Origin: Polychytrium aggregatum
Taxonomy: Eukaryota > Chytridiomycota > Chytridiomycetes > Polychytriales
Reading direction: 5' to 3'
Assembly: GCF_025602895.1 (NCBI RefSeq)
Contig: NW_026516252.1
Coordinates: 1 to 64,000 of the forward strand
DNA: 64,000 nt
In this document: positions 21,001 through 31,189 of the stretch, in pieces
How positions within the stretch are numbered: the stretch's first letter is position 1
Layout of the letters: the number at the start of each line of letters is the position of its first letter
Made by a program: the position numbers and the translations under genes
Notes under the pieces: generated by a model
Told to the model about the DNA's origin: nothing
Databases searched by the model: none
The model's input: the letters and a program-made list of their open reading frames with translations, nothing else

Positions 21001-22077
21001 ATGCTGGCCCTGCAGAACTGGGCCCGCTGGGACGACCAAGTCTCTGACGGCGACAAGATGCTGTCGATGATCCTGCGCAACAAGATCATTGCGCCCTACC
21101 ACCCCGACCAGTTCCTCGGCCAAGGAGTCCGAGCCGATCCGCACTGGGCCATGGTGGTCCGCCGACAAGAGGCCGACCACTCCCTCACGGCCACGGAGAT
21201 CTACCGAGGCAAGACCCGACACCAGCCGCCGCCGCCCGGACCGCCCCGACCCCAGCCCGTCCCGATCAAGACCCTCATCTTCGAGGACCACATGAAGAAC
21301 GGCTTCGACCGCTCCAAGCAGCTCACCGCCGCCTGCACCCCGTCGACCAAGATGTCGGGACTCTGGGAGGCTCGCGGGTACCAAGGATCCATGGTCATGC
21401 TCATGTTCATGGTCCGATGGCGACTCGGTGCTCTCCCAGGCCACTTCAGGTTCGGATACCGCAAGTGCAAGAACCTGGCTCGACACGGATCCGGGATCGA
21501 CTTGACCAGGACCCACGCACAGCAATGTGTGGATCCGCATCAAGTCCTGGTCCGCAAGGTCGCAGCCCTCAAGACGGCCCACCCGACTTGGGTGGAAAGT
21601 GGTATAGCCGGAGTGGGACCAGTGGACAAGCTGCTGGACCTGCTCTCTTTCGATCGCACTCCCCCTCGCACTCGCACCCCTCCCGCACTTGGATCGCTTG
21701 CTGCTCATGTACCCGCTCCCCGCACTGCCTTCCGAGCATTCGCACTTGGTGCACACCCAGTACCAGCACCCACTCCCACAACCAGTGTAGTCCCACCCTT
21801 GCAGTCTCTCCCTGCACCCTCATCACAGCGTAGTATAGTGCCAGCACTTGTCACTCCACCACCCCGACCTCCCGTCGATCCTGCTATTCCCTTGTGGGAA
21901 CTGCTTGAAAATGTGTTCACCCGCTTGGTCTCAGACCTTGTGGGCAGCTGAGGCAGCACTAGGCTGCAACAGGAGTAAATAGGCTTGCCTGTGTACTCAA
22001 CGTGCCGGGGTACCAACCTGTTGGACCTGATGGCTTGTCTTCTTAAATAAAGTTGACTATAGTAACAAAAAAAAAAA
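21001..22077 (+). mobile_element. LINE copy 2, 5'-truncated
   Basis: It begins at the base matching 19923 of copy 1 with no spacer after copy 1's poly-A. It carries the ORF2 C-terminus (to TGA near 21949), the same 3' UTR and AATAAA, and an 11-A tail at 22067-22077. It differs from copy 1 by scattered substitutions, so it came from another source copy. It cannot be autonomous. Confidence 0.9.
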
Positions 22078-22241
22078 GATGACGGTGTCCTCATCTGTCC
22101 GGCTGGCCGCACCCAGGCCATGCTGGATATCTGTGAGCGTCACAGCATCTACAACCGGTACCGCTTCTCGCCGCCCAAGTGCGAGGTGCTGTACTCGGCC
22201 TGCAACGTCGACCAGCTCCATCCCGCCAAGCTGTACGGCAC

Positions 22242-22822
22242 TGTCAAGACTGGACAACGGGGCAAGCAGGGAAGTGCGCAAGAGTCCTAATGCAAGACTC
22301 GAACGTAGGGAGAGGAGCGGGGACTGGACTGGGACACAGAGTGTCAAGTGTGAAGCCAAAGTTTTATTCTAGATCCAAGGCTTAGGATACTAAAAATACA
22401 AAGTGGCAAGACGAAGGCAAAAGACAGAGGCTGGTCGGAGGGCTATTTATGCGAGCGCCAAGGATCGACGCTGCAGAGCGAGGGGGCAGGAGCGAAGCAG
22501 CGGCGGGGAGGGCGAAGCAGCGAGCGAAGCAGGTGGCGGCCGTGACTCGGGATCCGTGAGTCAGCGGGCGTCAGTGGCGGCGGCATGGCGGCGCCAAGGC
22601 GTCAGGCGGCGTCGAGGCGGCGTCGTGGGCGTAACCCATGACCAACAGCAAGGAAGCGGGAACGGAACACAGACAGCGCGCGTGCTGGCGGTAAGACAAC
22701 AAGGCAGCACAGCGCGGGAAACAAACAAACAGAAGGAAGGGAAGGCACCAAGGCAGGCAAACAGAAAGGAAAGGGCAAGGGTAAAGGAAGGAAGAGGGCA
22801 AAGGCAGAGGGTGTTCATGACA
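22242..22822 (-). repeat. E3 3' LTR
   Basis: Looks identical to 28014-28594. It abuts the pol stop codon at 22823-22825. Confidence 0.95.
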
Positions 22823-25800
22823 CTACCCCCCTCTCAAGGCCCGAGCTCCGAGAGGGCCAGGCTTCGAGGGATGAGAGGAGTGGTAGGCAGCGACAGGCTC
22901 CGGACAATGTGCAAGATTGCTGGCGGGCTCCCAGGTGCAATCCATCACCGTGTAGCCACGCCAGTGCACAAGATACTGGAGCTTACCTCGGAACAGCCTG
23001 GAGTCCAGGATCTGTTCGACTTCCCATTCGTCGTGGCCGTCGACTTGGATGGGTGGAGGGGGCGGGATCGTTCGACCTGGGATCTTGTCGTCGGCGGCAG
23101 GCTCGAGCAGGGAGACGTGGAAGACAGGATGAATGCGCATGGACGAGGGCAAGTCCAACTTGAAAGCGCGGGAACCGACTTGAGCGACGATCTTGAACGG
23201 CCCAAGCTTGGTGTGGTCGAGCTTGGCCGTGGGTCGCTGGGTCTTGATGTTCTTGGCGGAGAGCCAGACTCGGTCTCCAATCTTGAACGGAGGGGAAGGG
23301 GAGTGGCCGGGGTCGTAGAACTTGGCTTGGGAGTCCTGGGCAAGGGCGATGTTGAACTTGAGTTCATCGTGGAGGGAGTGAATGGCTCGGGCTTGATCGT
23401 CGGCGACGGAGGCATTCTTGGTGGTGCGGGGAAGGGCGACGGAAAAACGAGGGTGGTAGCCGGTGTAGGCGAAGAAGGGGGAGCAGCCGAGGGTTGCTTG
23501 AGAGGTGTTGTTGTAGGTGAACTCGGCGTGAGGGAGAAGCTGGGCCCAGTCGTCTTGCTGGAAGTTGATGAAGCAGCGGAGGTACTGCTCGAGGATGGCG
23601 TTGACCCGCTCGGTCTGGCCGTCGGTCTGCGGATGGAACGCAGTCGACATCTTGTGCTTGATCTTGAGGCGGGTCAGGACGGCTTGGAAGAACTTGGAGG
23701 CAAAGGTAGATCCTCGGTCTGAGACGATATCGTCTGGAAGACCGTGCTTGGTGAAGACGTGCTCGACAAACATCCGAGCAGTGTCCTCGGCGTTGGCCTC
23801 GTTGCTTGACGGGACGAAGTGGGCCATCTTGGTGAAGCGGTCGACAAACACACAGATGGCTGTGTGTCCAGAGGACTCGGGAAGCTGGGTGATGAAGTCG
23901 ACCGAGACTGAGGACCAAGGGCGATCGGGAACAGGGAGCGAGGCAAGGAGTCCGTATGGCTTGTGACGGGAGTGCTTGTTCCGCTGGCAGGTGTCGCATC
24001 CGGAGACATACTCCTTGATGTAGCGACGCATGGTCGGCCAGTGGAAGGTCCGGGAGACGAGCTCGAAGGTCTTGGCGACGCCGAAGTGGCCGGCGGTCGG
24101 CGAGTCGTGGCACTCGACGAGGATCTTGCGCTTGAGCTCGGGGACATCGGGGACGCAGACGAGACCTTCAAAGAGCAGAAGGTCGTTGTCGACGGAGTAG
24201 CCGGGACAGGAGGCAGGATTCTTGAGGACTTGGGACAGGATCGGACCAAAGGTAGAGTCCTTCTTGAGGTTTGACTTGATGAGGACGGCGATATCCTCGG
24301 ACTCGGGGGCAACGGGAACAGCTCGGAGGGCGGAAACGAAGAGTTTTGGTGGCAGCAGGGTCTGGGTGTTCGGGGAGCTACGGGAGTCACCCCCCTCCTT
24401 AGGGAACTTGTCCTTGCGGGAGAGGGCGTCGGCGGCATTGTTGAGGGTTCCGGGTCGATACCTGATGACAAAGTTGTAGTCGCCAAGGATCTCGGACCAA
24501 CGGACTTGGCGACGGCTGAGGTTGCGGGAGGTCTGGAAGTATTCGAGGTTCTTGTGGTCGGTGACGACCTCGGTGGCTTGGGAGGAGAACTCGAGGTAGT
24601 GTCTCCATTGCTTGAAGGCTGCGACGATGGCGAGAAGTTCCTTATCATAGATTTGATAATTCATTTCCGCATCGAGCAGCTTCCGGGAGTAGAAGGCCAC
24701 GGGGTGCAGGAGGCCTTCGTCGTCGCGCTGACTGAGAACAGCGCCAAGAGCATAGTCAGATGCGTCGGCTTCGATGACGCACTGACGCTCGGGGTCGAAG
24801 TGGCGGAGGACAGGACCGGTGCTCAGGCATTCCTTGAGCTTTAGGAATGACGTTTGAGCCGAGGGGGACCAGGAGAACTTGATGTCCTTTTTCAGGAGGT
24901 CCGTCAGCGGGGTGGCGATCTTGGAGTAGTCCTTGACGAACCGACGGTAGAAGTTCGCCAGGCCGAGGAAGACTTGGATGTCGTGGGCAGATCGGGGGAT
25001 CTCCCACTCCTGGATGGCCTTGACCTTGTCGGGATCCATGGAGATTCCATCGGGCGAGATGATGAACCCGAGGAAGGCGACGGAGGACTGGTCGAACTCA
25101 CACTTTTCAAGCTTGAGTGAGAGTCCGGCGTCTTGGAGCTTGGTCAGGACTTTCTTGACATGAGCCTCGTGCTCGGCAGGATCGGAGGAGTAGATGAGGA
25201 TGTCGTCCAGGTAGACGACCACGAACTGGTCAAGGTATTCACGAAGGACATCGTTGACGAAGGCTTGGAACGAGGCAGGAGCGTTGGTCAAGCCGAACGG
25301 CATGACGTTGTACTCGAAGTGGCCGTAGCGGCAGCGGAAGGCCGTCTTCCACTCTTCACCTTCAGCGATGCGCAAAAGGTTGTATGCGCCTCGCATGTCG
25401 AGCTTGGTGAAGATCTTGGCCTTGCCGAGGTTGTCGAACGTCTCGGCAATCAGAGGAAGGGGACAGCGGTTCGGCACGGTGATCTTGTTCAGGGCCCGGT
25501 AGTCGACGCAGAGACGGAGGGAGCCATCCTTCTTCTTGACGAACAGGACTGGGGCACCGGCAGGGGACTCGGAACGGCGGATGAAACCCTTGGACAAGTT
25601 CTCTTGGATGTAGGTGTGGAGGGCGTCCATCTCCGGCTTGGAGAGGTTGTAGACGGGCCCAAACGACGGAGACGCACCTTCGACCAACGGGATCGTGTGG
25701 TCGTAAGGGCGGTGCTGGGGGAGCTTGTCGGCCTCGGACTTGGAAAACACCTTGGCAAAGGACGAGTACTTGGAGGGGACAGAGGGCTCGGCCTTGGGCT

Positions 25801-26722
25801 TGGCTCCAGCGTCGACGGAGCAGAGGGACAGGACTCGGGCGGCATCCAAGAGGAACACTTCCAGGCCTTCCTTCTGGACGGCGTGCTGGAAGGGGATGCT
25901 GCCGATCAGGCTGACGCTGGGCAGGGACTGGGTCTTGGTCTTGGTCTTTGGGACGGCAGGAGGCAAGGCAGGACTGGGCTTGGGCACGGCAGGAGGCAAG
26001 GCAGGGAGGATCTCGGGCTCGGCTGGGGACTCGGCTGGGGACTTGGCAGGAACAATCTTGGACTCGGGCAGGGACACGGCAGGCTCGGCGGGGACCTCAG
26101 CAGGGGACTCGGCAGGCGGCTCGGCAGGGCTGGACCTAGAGGACTGTGGCTCGGGAGAGAACGGGGAGGCCAAACTGTGGATAGAGGTGCAAGGCAAGAA
26201 AATAGAGTCATGGTGCCAGTCAAAGTAGGGTTTATGTTTCTTGATCCAATCCATACCCAAGATGATCGGGTATGAAGCCAAGGGAATCAGCGCGAACGAG
26301 ATTTGTTCATAGTGGCTGATGCCTGTGATCATAGAAACACAAACTCCAAGACTAGACTCCATCGAAGAACCATCGGCAAGAGTGATGACAAAAGAAGTTT
26401 CAAAGGTGGGGAGAGCGTGGGTTGCGGCGAATCCAGTGTCCATAAACGAAGTAACCGCGCCGGTATCGATCATGGCGGTTGCCCGTATGGACTCTGGACC
26501 GCACAGCAGAGTCACAGCGAGGGAGGGCTGACGTTGGATGTCAGGCTCGGGAGGCGAAGACGAAGAAGCAAGAGCGGTGGAAACGGTGGCAATGGTGACG
26601 GGGGCAAGATGGCAAAAGGCAGAAGAGTGATTTACCGTGGAGACATTTACAGGAGGAAGATTTATGACATGATTGACGCCTAGGAAAGCTCCTCCGACCT
26701 TTTCTAGGCAGAGAAGTTTTCC
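22823..26722 (-). CDS. pol: E3 Pol (PR-RT-RH-IN-chromodomain)
   Basis: The frame is open in -1 from the slippage site to TAG at 22825-22823, about 1,300 residues. The protease has a D-T-G (AMIDTGAVTSF) near 26470. A long Pro/Ala/Glu/Ser-rich repeat segment (units like PAESPAE) lies near 25940-26140, between protease and reverse transcriptase. The RT core YLDD is near 25217-25203. RNase H (DASDYALGAVLSQ), integrase zinc finger, D-D-E core (DFITQLPES, VSDRGSTF, TDGQTER) and GPF/Y (KLGPFKIV) follow. The C-terminal chromodomain has WEVEQILDSRLFRG and a W-E-P block. The stop is the last codon before the LTR and is part of the polypurine tract. All catalytic residues seen are intact. Confidence 0.93.
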   Translation of the reverse strand, partial: GKLLCLEKVGGAFLGVNHVINLPPVNVSTVNHSSAFCHLAPVTIATVSTALASSSSPPEPDIQRQPSLAVTLLCGPESIRATAMIDTGAVTSFMDTGFAATHALPTFETSFVITLADGSSMESSLGVCVSMITGISHYEQISFALIPLASYPIILGMDWIKKHKPYFDWHHDSIFLPCTSIHSLASPFSPEPQSSRSSPAEPPAESPAEVPAEPAVSLPESKIVPAKSPAESPAEPEILPALPPAVPKPSPALPPAVPKTKTKTQSLPSVSLIGSIPFQHAVQKEGLEVFLLDAARVLSLCSVDAGAKPKAEPSVPSKYSSFAKVFSKSEADKLPQHRPYDHTIPLVEGASPSFGPVYNLSKPEMDALHTYIQENLSKGFIRRSESPAGAPVLFVKKKDGSLRLCVDYRALNKITVPNRCPLPLIAETFDNLGKAKIFTKLDMRGAYNLLRIAEGEEWKTAFRCRYGHFEYNVMPFGLTNAPASFQAFVNDVLREYLDQFVVVYLDDILIYSSDPAEHEAHVKKVLTKLQDAGLSLKLEKCEFDQSSVAFLGFIISPDGISMDPDKVKAIQEWEIPRSAHDIQVFLGLANFYRRFVKDYSKIATPLTDLLKKDIKFSWSPSAQTSFLKLKECLSTGPVLRHFDPERQCVIEADASDYALGAVLSQRDDEGLLHPVAFYSRKLLDAEMNYQIYDKELLAIVAAFKQWRHYLEFSSQATEVVTDHKNLEYFQTSRNLSRRQVRWSEILGDYNFVIRYRPGTLNNAADALSRKDKFPKEGGDSRSSPNTQTLLPPKLFVSALRAVPVAPESEDIAVLIKSNLKKDSTFGPILSQVLKNPASCPGYSVDNDLLLFEGLVCVPDVPELKRKILVECHDSPTAGHFGVAKTFELVSRTFHWPTMRRYIKEYVSGCDTCQRNKHSRHKPYGLLASLPVPDRPWSSVSVDFITQLPESSGHTAICVFVDRFTKMAHFVPSSNEANAEDTARMFVEHVFTKHGLPDDIVSDRGSTFASKFFQAVLTRLKIKHKMSTAFHPQTDGQTERVNAILEQYLRCFINFQQDDWAQLLPHAEFTYNNTSQATLGCSPFFAYTGYHPRFSVALPRTTKNASVADDQARAIHSLHDELKFNIALAQDSQAKFYDPGHSPSPPFKIGDRVWLSAKNIKTQRPTAKLDHTKLGPFKIVAQVGSRAFKLDLPSSMRIHPVFHVSLLEPAADDKIPGRTIPPPPPIQVDGHDEWEVEQILDSRLFRGKLQYLVHWRGYTVMDCTWEPASNLAHCPEPVAAYHSSHPSKPGPLGARALRGG
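26678..26722 (-). promoter_or_regulatory. E3 -1 ribosomal frameshift signal, variant heptamer
   Basis: The pol frame has a stop just upstream and the gag frame stops at 26704, so the shift must fall between them. The only tandem candidate is G|GAA|AAC (26722-26716), one base from GGGAAAC. After 6 nt, 26709-26699 pairs with 26688-26678 over 11 positions with one A-C mismatch. The gag stop is in the 5' arm. Confidence 0.72.
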
Positions 26723-27942
26723 TGGTCGTCAAGTTTATTCACATCAACGACAGCCAAAGAAGCATCGATGGCAGCCAAGCGGGAGGAGGTCTTATTGGGG
26801 CAGCGAAGGGCAATGTGCCCTTCCTGCTTGCAATAAAAGCAGCGGTTGGCAGCACGGAGGGCGGCCTTGTCCTCGGCGGTCAGCCTGCGAGCGGAAGCCT
26901 GGCTGAGGTCCATGGGCTGGGGAACGTTGAAGGCTTGAGCGGGGCGAGGAGGAGGAGCAGGAGCGAAGGGACGAGGAGCCGGACGGAAAGGGAGAGGAGC
27001 CGGACGAGGAGGAGCAGGAGCAGGAGCGGAGCGGTGGTTGGGACGGCGGGAGCGTTGGTCCTCCTGGCGGTTGTCGATGGCGATCGCCGCTTGCATAAGA
27101 TCTTCGAGGTTGTCGAAGGAGCGGCGGGAGAGTTCATCTTGGACCGAGGGCTTGAGTCCACTCTCGAAGTGGAACATGAGAGGGTCTTGGGACCAAGTGA
27201 CGAGGTGGACGGCTTGGCGGCGGTACTCGGCGGCATAGGCGGCGGCGGAGGTGACTTGGTAAAGCCTGACCATCTCGCGAGCAGCGGCGATGGTGGGCTG
27301 GACCTGGCCAAAGGCAGCACGGAGCCACTCGGAGAAACCGGCAAAGTCACGGATGGCAGGGGGGGAGCACTCGGGGTCTCTCTCCAACTGATCGATGTAC
27401 GGCTGCATGTAGTCTGCAGCAGTACCATCGAGATAGGATAAGGCGTAAAACACCTTATCCCTTTCAGTCTGGAAGAGGGGAGGGTTGGACACGAAGGCCA
27501 GTCTGCAATGCGAGAGGAAGGCATTGCAGCGGCTCGGGTCCTTACCAGAGAAGCGGTCGGGAGGACCTATCTGCCTGGTGGCAGAGTTGCGACCAGCAGA
27601 GTGGTCCTCGGGGTCTTGGGCAGGATCATCGACGTCGTCAGGTACGCCGAAGTAGGGGCGACCTGCACGACGGATCGGAGCGGGAGCAGGAGCAGGAGGA
27701 GGTAGCTGGGCCTGGTAGCTGCGGAGGGCCTCCTGGACACTGGCGGCGACAACTTGGCGGACATCCTCTTCACGGCGAGCCAGGACCTGGTCCATACGAT
27801 CGGTGATGCGGTTGAGCGCATCATCCTGATCGTGGAGGAACTTGGAAAAGTCCTGGAGAGAACGGGCGTTCTCGGCGGACTGGATAATGACCGCACGGAT
27901 GGCCTGGAGCTCGGGCTCGGAAAGGCCAGAAGGGGAAGCCAT
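26704..27942 (-). CDS. gag: E3 Gag
   Basis: The ATG at 27942 gives 412 residues. The N-terminal 75 residues are helical and charged and could form a coiled coil. A Pro/Ala-rich linker and an acidic stretch follow, then a capsid-like domain from about residue 125 (PPDRFSGKD, F-L-S-H-C-R, FYALSYLDG). A Pro-rich linker and a CCHC knuckle CFYCKQEGHIALRC follow near residues 371-384. Translation ends at TAG 26706-26704, in the arm of a hairpin just downstream of the slippage site. Confidence 0.9.
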   Translation of the reverse strand: MASPSGLSEPELQAIRAVIIQSAENARSLQDFSKFLHDQDDALNRITDRMDQVLARREEDVRQVVAASVQEALRSYQAQLPPPAPAPAPIRRAGRPYFGVPDDVDDPAQDPEDHSAGRNSATRQIGPPDRFSGKDPSRCNAFLSHCRLAFVSNPPLFQTERDKVFYALSYLDGTAADYMQPYIDQLERDPECSPPAIRDFAGFSEWLRAAFGQVQPTIAAAREMVRLYQVTSAAAYAAEYRRQAVHLVTWSQDPLMFHFESGLKPSVQDELSRRSFDNLEDLMQAAIAIDNRQEDQRSRRPNHRSAPAPAPPRPAPLPFRPAPRPFAPAPPPRPAQAFNVPQPMDLSQASARRLTAEDKAALRAANRCFYCKQEGHIALRCPNKTSSRLAAIDASLAVVDVNKLDDQENFSA

Positions 27943-28002
27943 TGGTAAAAGAGATAGAGAAGGGGACGGGGCAAAGGCAGGGCAAGTGGGGGGTTGTTGA
28001 AG

Positions 28003-28184
28003 GTCTTGCCAAGTGTCAAGACTGGACAACGGGGCAAGCAGGGAAGTGCGCAAGAGTCCTAATGCAAGACTCGAACGTAGGGAGAGGAGCGGGGACTGGA
28101 CTGGGACACAGAGTGTCAAGTGTGAAGCCAAAGTTTTATTCTAGATCCAAGGCTTAGGATACTAAAAATACAAAGTGGCAAGAC
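28003..28184 (-). promoter_or_regulatory. E3 candidate self-primer and primer site
   Basis: On the minus strand GTCTTGCCA (28184-28176) starts 39 nt after the TATA-like box. It is the exact complement of TGGCAAGAC (28011-28003), which begins 2 nt after the LTR. The pairing is only 9 bp, and the site starts with TGG, so a tRNA primer is a real alternative. The spacing, shared with E2, E4 and E5, favours self-priming. Confidence 0.6.
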
Positions 28185-28594
28185 GAAGGCAAAAGACAGA
28201 GGCTGGTCGGAGGGCTATTTATGCGAGCGCCAAGGATCGACGCTGCAGAGCGAGGGGGCAGGAGCGAAGCAGCGGCGGGGAGGGCGAAGCAGCGAGCGAA
28301 GCAGGTGGCGGCCGTGACTCGGGATCCGTGAGTCAGCGGGCGTCAGTGGCGGCGGCATGGCGGCGCCAAGGCGTCAGGCGGCGTCGAGGCGGCGTCGTGG
28401 GCGTAACCCATGACCAACAGCAAGGAAGCGGGAACGGAACACAGACAGCGCGCGTGCTGGCGGTAAGACAACAAGGCAGCACAGCGCGGGAAACAAACAA
28501 ACAGAAGGAAGGGAAGGCACCAAGGCAGGCAAACAGAAAGGAAAGGGCAAGGGTAAAGGAAGGAAGAGGGCAAAGGCAGAGGGTGTTCATGACA
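28014..28594 (-). repeat. E3 5' LTR
   Basis: 581 bp. The minus-strand TATA-like CATAAATA is at 28223-28216, and an AATAAA lies near 28140 in transcript sense. Confidence 0.95.
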
Positions 28595-29151
28595 GGCACC
28601 GAGCTGCCCAAAGTCCTCCAGTTCCGCTACCTCGGTGTCATGGTCGACATTGACGGATTCCGCCCGGACCTCCAGTTCGACAAGCTCCTGCGCAAGGTCC
28701 ACATGGTCACCGACACCGTGGTTGGACTCGGCATCACCCTCGGCAAGGTCTCGGCCAAGACCATCACCCAGGTCTACAAGACCTTTGTGCGGCCGACCCT
28801 CGAATACGGGATGGCCATGGACATCCCGGACCCGGCTCTGCGCGACCGCCTCGACGACGCCCAGATGACGGCCCTCCGCACCATGTTCCGCGTCGGTCCC
28901 GGCACTCCCGTCGGTGCCATGCACCTCAACTGCGGCCTCCCCAAGATGTCGGTCCGTGTCAAGATGCTGGCCCTGCAGAACTGGGCCCGCTGGGACGACC
29001 AAGTCTCTGACGGCGACAAGATGCTGTCGATGATCCTGCGCAACAAGATCATTGCGCCCTACCACCCCGACCAGTTCCTCGGCCAAGGAGTCCGAGCCGA
29101 TCCGCACTGGGCCATGGTGGTCCGCCGACAAGAGGCCGACCACTCCCTCAC

Positions 29152-29456
29152 TGTTATGAACGCGGTCGCCGATCATACGACGCGTCATTCATGACCCGCG
29201 CTGCATGGCCACTCGGGCGTGATTCATGACCGTGGGAAACATAGGTCGGAGCTCGAATATATTCTCCGCAGGGCGAGCAGGGGAGGGTGAGGCATAGACT
29301 TAAATAGAACACCCCGTCCCCTCCTGGATGAACGCTAGTGAATTATCACCTCAATAAACGATCATCACTCTCCTTGCCAGCCCCTGTTCAGCCCTGCCCC
29401 TGCTTCCTTGTTCTTGCCCTCGGTTCCTCAGTCCTGCCCCTGCCCAGTTCCTGACA
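29152..29456 (+). repeat. E4 5' LTR
   Basis: TGTTATG...CTGACA, 305 bp. It has a TATA-like TTAAATA at 29300-29306 and AATAAA near 29353. Confidence 0.95.
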
Positions 29457-29468
29457 TAATAATTCACT
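29337..29468 (+). promoter_or_regulatory. E4 self-primer and primer site
   Basis: AGTGAATTAT (29337-29346), 38 nt from the TATA-like box, is the exact complement of ATAATTCACT (29459-29468), which begins 2 nt after the LTR. The site has no TGG, so a tRNA primer is unlikely. Confidence 0.75.
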
Positions 29469-29483
29469 CTCTCAAACCCTGCC

Positions 29484-30446
29484 ATGGCCGACCCCAACCA
29501 GGCTCTCCTTGAGCACCTTGCCCTGCTCACAACCCAATGCCAACAGCAGCAGGAAGCAATCACCTTGCTTCAACAGCAACTCCAGCAACAGCTCCAACAA
29601 CAGGAGCAAATCCACTTGCAACAGCAACAGTTCCAGAACAATTTGCCTGTCGTTCAGCCCATCGTACAACCTATCCTGCCCCAGCCCAAGGAACCCAAGG
29701 TACCTTGCCCTGAGAAATTCTCCGGTGTCGCCCGAGAGCTCGAGAATTTCATCGCCGGTGTCAAAAATGTCATCGCCTTGCAACCTTCGCGTTTCCAAGA
29801 CGAAGCCGTCAAGGTCCTCTACGTGAGCACGCTGCTCACAGGCCAGGCTCTCGCGTGGTTTCGCACGCTCCCCCATCCTCCCGCGACCCTCGAAGTACTC
29901 TGGGAGTCCCTCTCGGCCACGTTCGGAGACCCCCACGCGGTGTGGACCTCCAGAGCGCGTCTCAAGACCCTCAAGCAAGGCAGAACGTCGTGCGTCAACT
30001 ACACCACCCAGTTCAAGCAACTCGCGCTCGAGTCTGGGTACAACGACGTGGCCCTTCTTCAACACTACCACGACGGCCTCAATGATGCCATCAAGGACGC
30101 CCTAGCTCAAACCTTGACCATTCCGGAGAACTTGGAGGACTTGTCACGGCTCTGTATTGGCCTCGACAAGCGCCAGTACTCCCGCAGGATGGAGAGGGAA
30201 CAAGGTTCCCACGCTTTCGGCAGTTCCAGACCACCCAGCAGTACCCCGATCCCAGACTCCTCTAGCCACGAGGCTATGCAAGTGGACGCCATCCACATGC
30301 TTCCGAAGGCGCCCCTCAGCCGCGAGGAGAAGGACCGCCGCCTCACAGAGGGCCTCTGCCTGTACTGTGGGGGCCCAGGACACATTGCAAGGACGTGCCC
30401 CAACAAGAAACAGCAGCACCCAAACTTCAAGGTCCAGGCCAAGTAA
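29484..30446 (+). CDS. gag: E4 Gag
   Basis: 320 residues from the ATG at 29484. Residues 15-60 are a glutamine-dense helical stretch with repeated QQQ and LQQQ, likely a coiled coil. The capsid-like domain runs about 75-230 (CPEKFSGVAREL, ALAWFRTLP, FKQLALESGYND). A CCHC knuckle CLYCGGPGHIARTC is near residues 291-304. The stop TAA at 30444-30446 is in the loop of the frameshift hairpin. Confidence 0.9.
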   Translation: MADPNQALLEHLALLTTQCQQQQEAITLLQQQLQQQLQQQEQIHLQQQQFQNNLPVVQPIVQPILPQPKEPKVPCPEKFSGVARELENFIAGVKNVIALQPSRFQDEAVKVLYVSTLLTGQALAWFRTLPHPPATLEVLWESLSATFGDPHAVWTSRARLKTLKQGRTSCVNYTTQFKQLALESGYNDVALLQHYHDGLNDAIKDALAQTLTIPENLEDLSRLCIGLDKRQYSRRMEREQGSHAFGSSRPPSSTPIPDSSSHEAMQVDAIHMLPKAPLSREEKDRRLTEGLCLYCGGPGHIARTCPNKKQQHPNFKVQAK

Positions 30447-30464
30447 GGGGCCTCAGCCTGGACC
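30419..30464 (+). promoter_or_regulatory. E4 -1 ribosomal frameshift signal
   Basis: CCCAAAC (30419-30425) is in gag phase C|CCA|AAC. After a 5-nt spacer, GGTCCAGGC (30431-30439) pairs perfectly over 9 bp with GCCTGGACC (30456-30464). The gag stop lies in the loop. Confidence 0.85.
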
Positions 30465-30770
30465 GCAAATCTGGCCCAACCCGCCGGGACACTGTTGTTT
30501 CCCACGCCCGGGTTAATAGCAGAAACTTCATTATTCCTTTGTCCATTTCCCTTCCAGACCAAAGAACGCTCCATCTTTCAGCACTCATTGATTCTGGTTC
30601 ATCATGCAACTTGATTGATTCTCGCCTTGCCCGCAGTCAAGGACTCGACATCGCTGATCGCAAATCACCCTTGACCATCTTCCTTGCCGACAACAAAACC
30701 CGTTTCCAAATCGAAGAGCAAACCTCACCACTACCCGTTACCTTCGATACTCTTTCATTTTCAGAATACC
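30420..30770 (+). CDS. pol: E4 Pol, first piece (protease)
   Basis: Entered by -1 frameshifting. It encodes the N-terminal part of the protease with the catalytic I-D-S-G-S near 30590 and a conserved L-A-D block near 30682. It is cut by E5 at 30770 and continues in phase at 36851 after the second copy of ATACC. Confidence 0.88.
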
Positions 30771-31189
30771 TGTGATGACCAGCATCACAACGGACCAATG
30801 AGATTGTCCCGCATGCTCTCGCCCTCCGCACCAATCATGAGTCCCCACGTGTTTGTTTGCCCCCATGCATGAGCACGCGCCGTTGCCACCCGCGTCTACT
30901 GGTTTCCTGCCTCCCCCACCGCTCGGCACATGTCCCCGGGCTGTGCCAAGCCTCTCTCGCTTGCACACCAGCCACTCTCGCACCCCCTTCTCGCTTCTCT
31001 GTGATGCTCCACCCTTCTCGCCCACTTTTGCCCCTCGACCTTCTCCCGGTCTATAAATAGCCCTGCATGTCTGAGCCTATGTTGAACACCAGTTCGAACA
31101 AAACTTGTTCTTTGGTGTTCGGGGCTAAAAGCTAATAAAGCTCATACCAAGCACTTGGTCTTCGTCCTTGCGCTTGTTCACTCCTTACA
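30771..31189 (+). repeat. E5 5' LTR
   Basis: TGTGATG...CTTACA. TATAAATA is at 31052-31059 and AATAAA near 31135. An inverted repeat (GAACA / TGTTC) lies around 31084-31123. Confidence 0.95.

Larger units (their letters stand above)
22242..28594 (-). mobile_element. Ty3/Gypsy chromodomain element E3, apparently intact
   Basis: The 581-bp LTRs (5' LTR 28014-28594, 3' LTR 22242-22822 on the minus strand) look identical and are flanked by GGCAC (22237-22241 and 28595-28599). Gag and pol are open throughout, pol in the -1 frame. The 3' LTR is preceded by GAGAGGGGGGTAG, in which TAG is the pol stop. Intact frames and identical LTRs suggest recent insertion and possible activity. The host site is LINE copy 3. 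Confidence 0.95.

Noticed and set aside
22403-23722. 439-codon plus-strand frame starting in the E3 LTR
   Set aside because: It is LTR plus the antisense of E3 integrase and chromodomain. A shorter related frame at 28175-29194 joins the other LTR to LINE sequence, so both are chance read-through.
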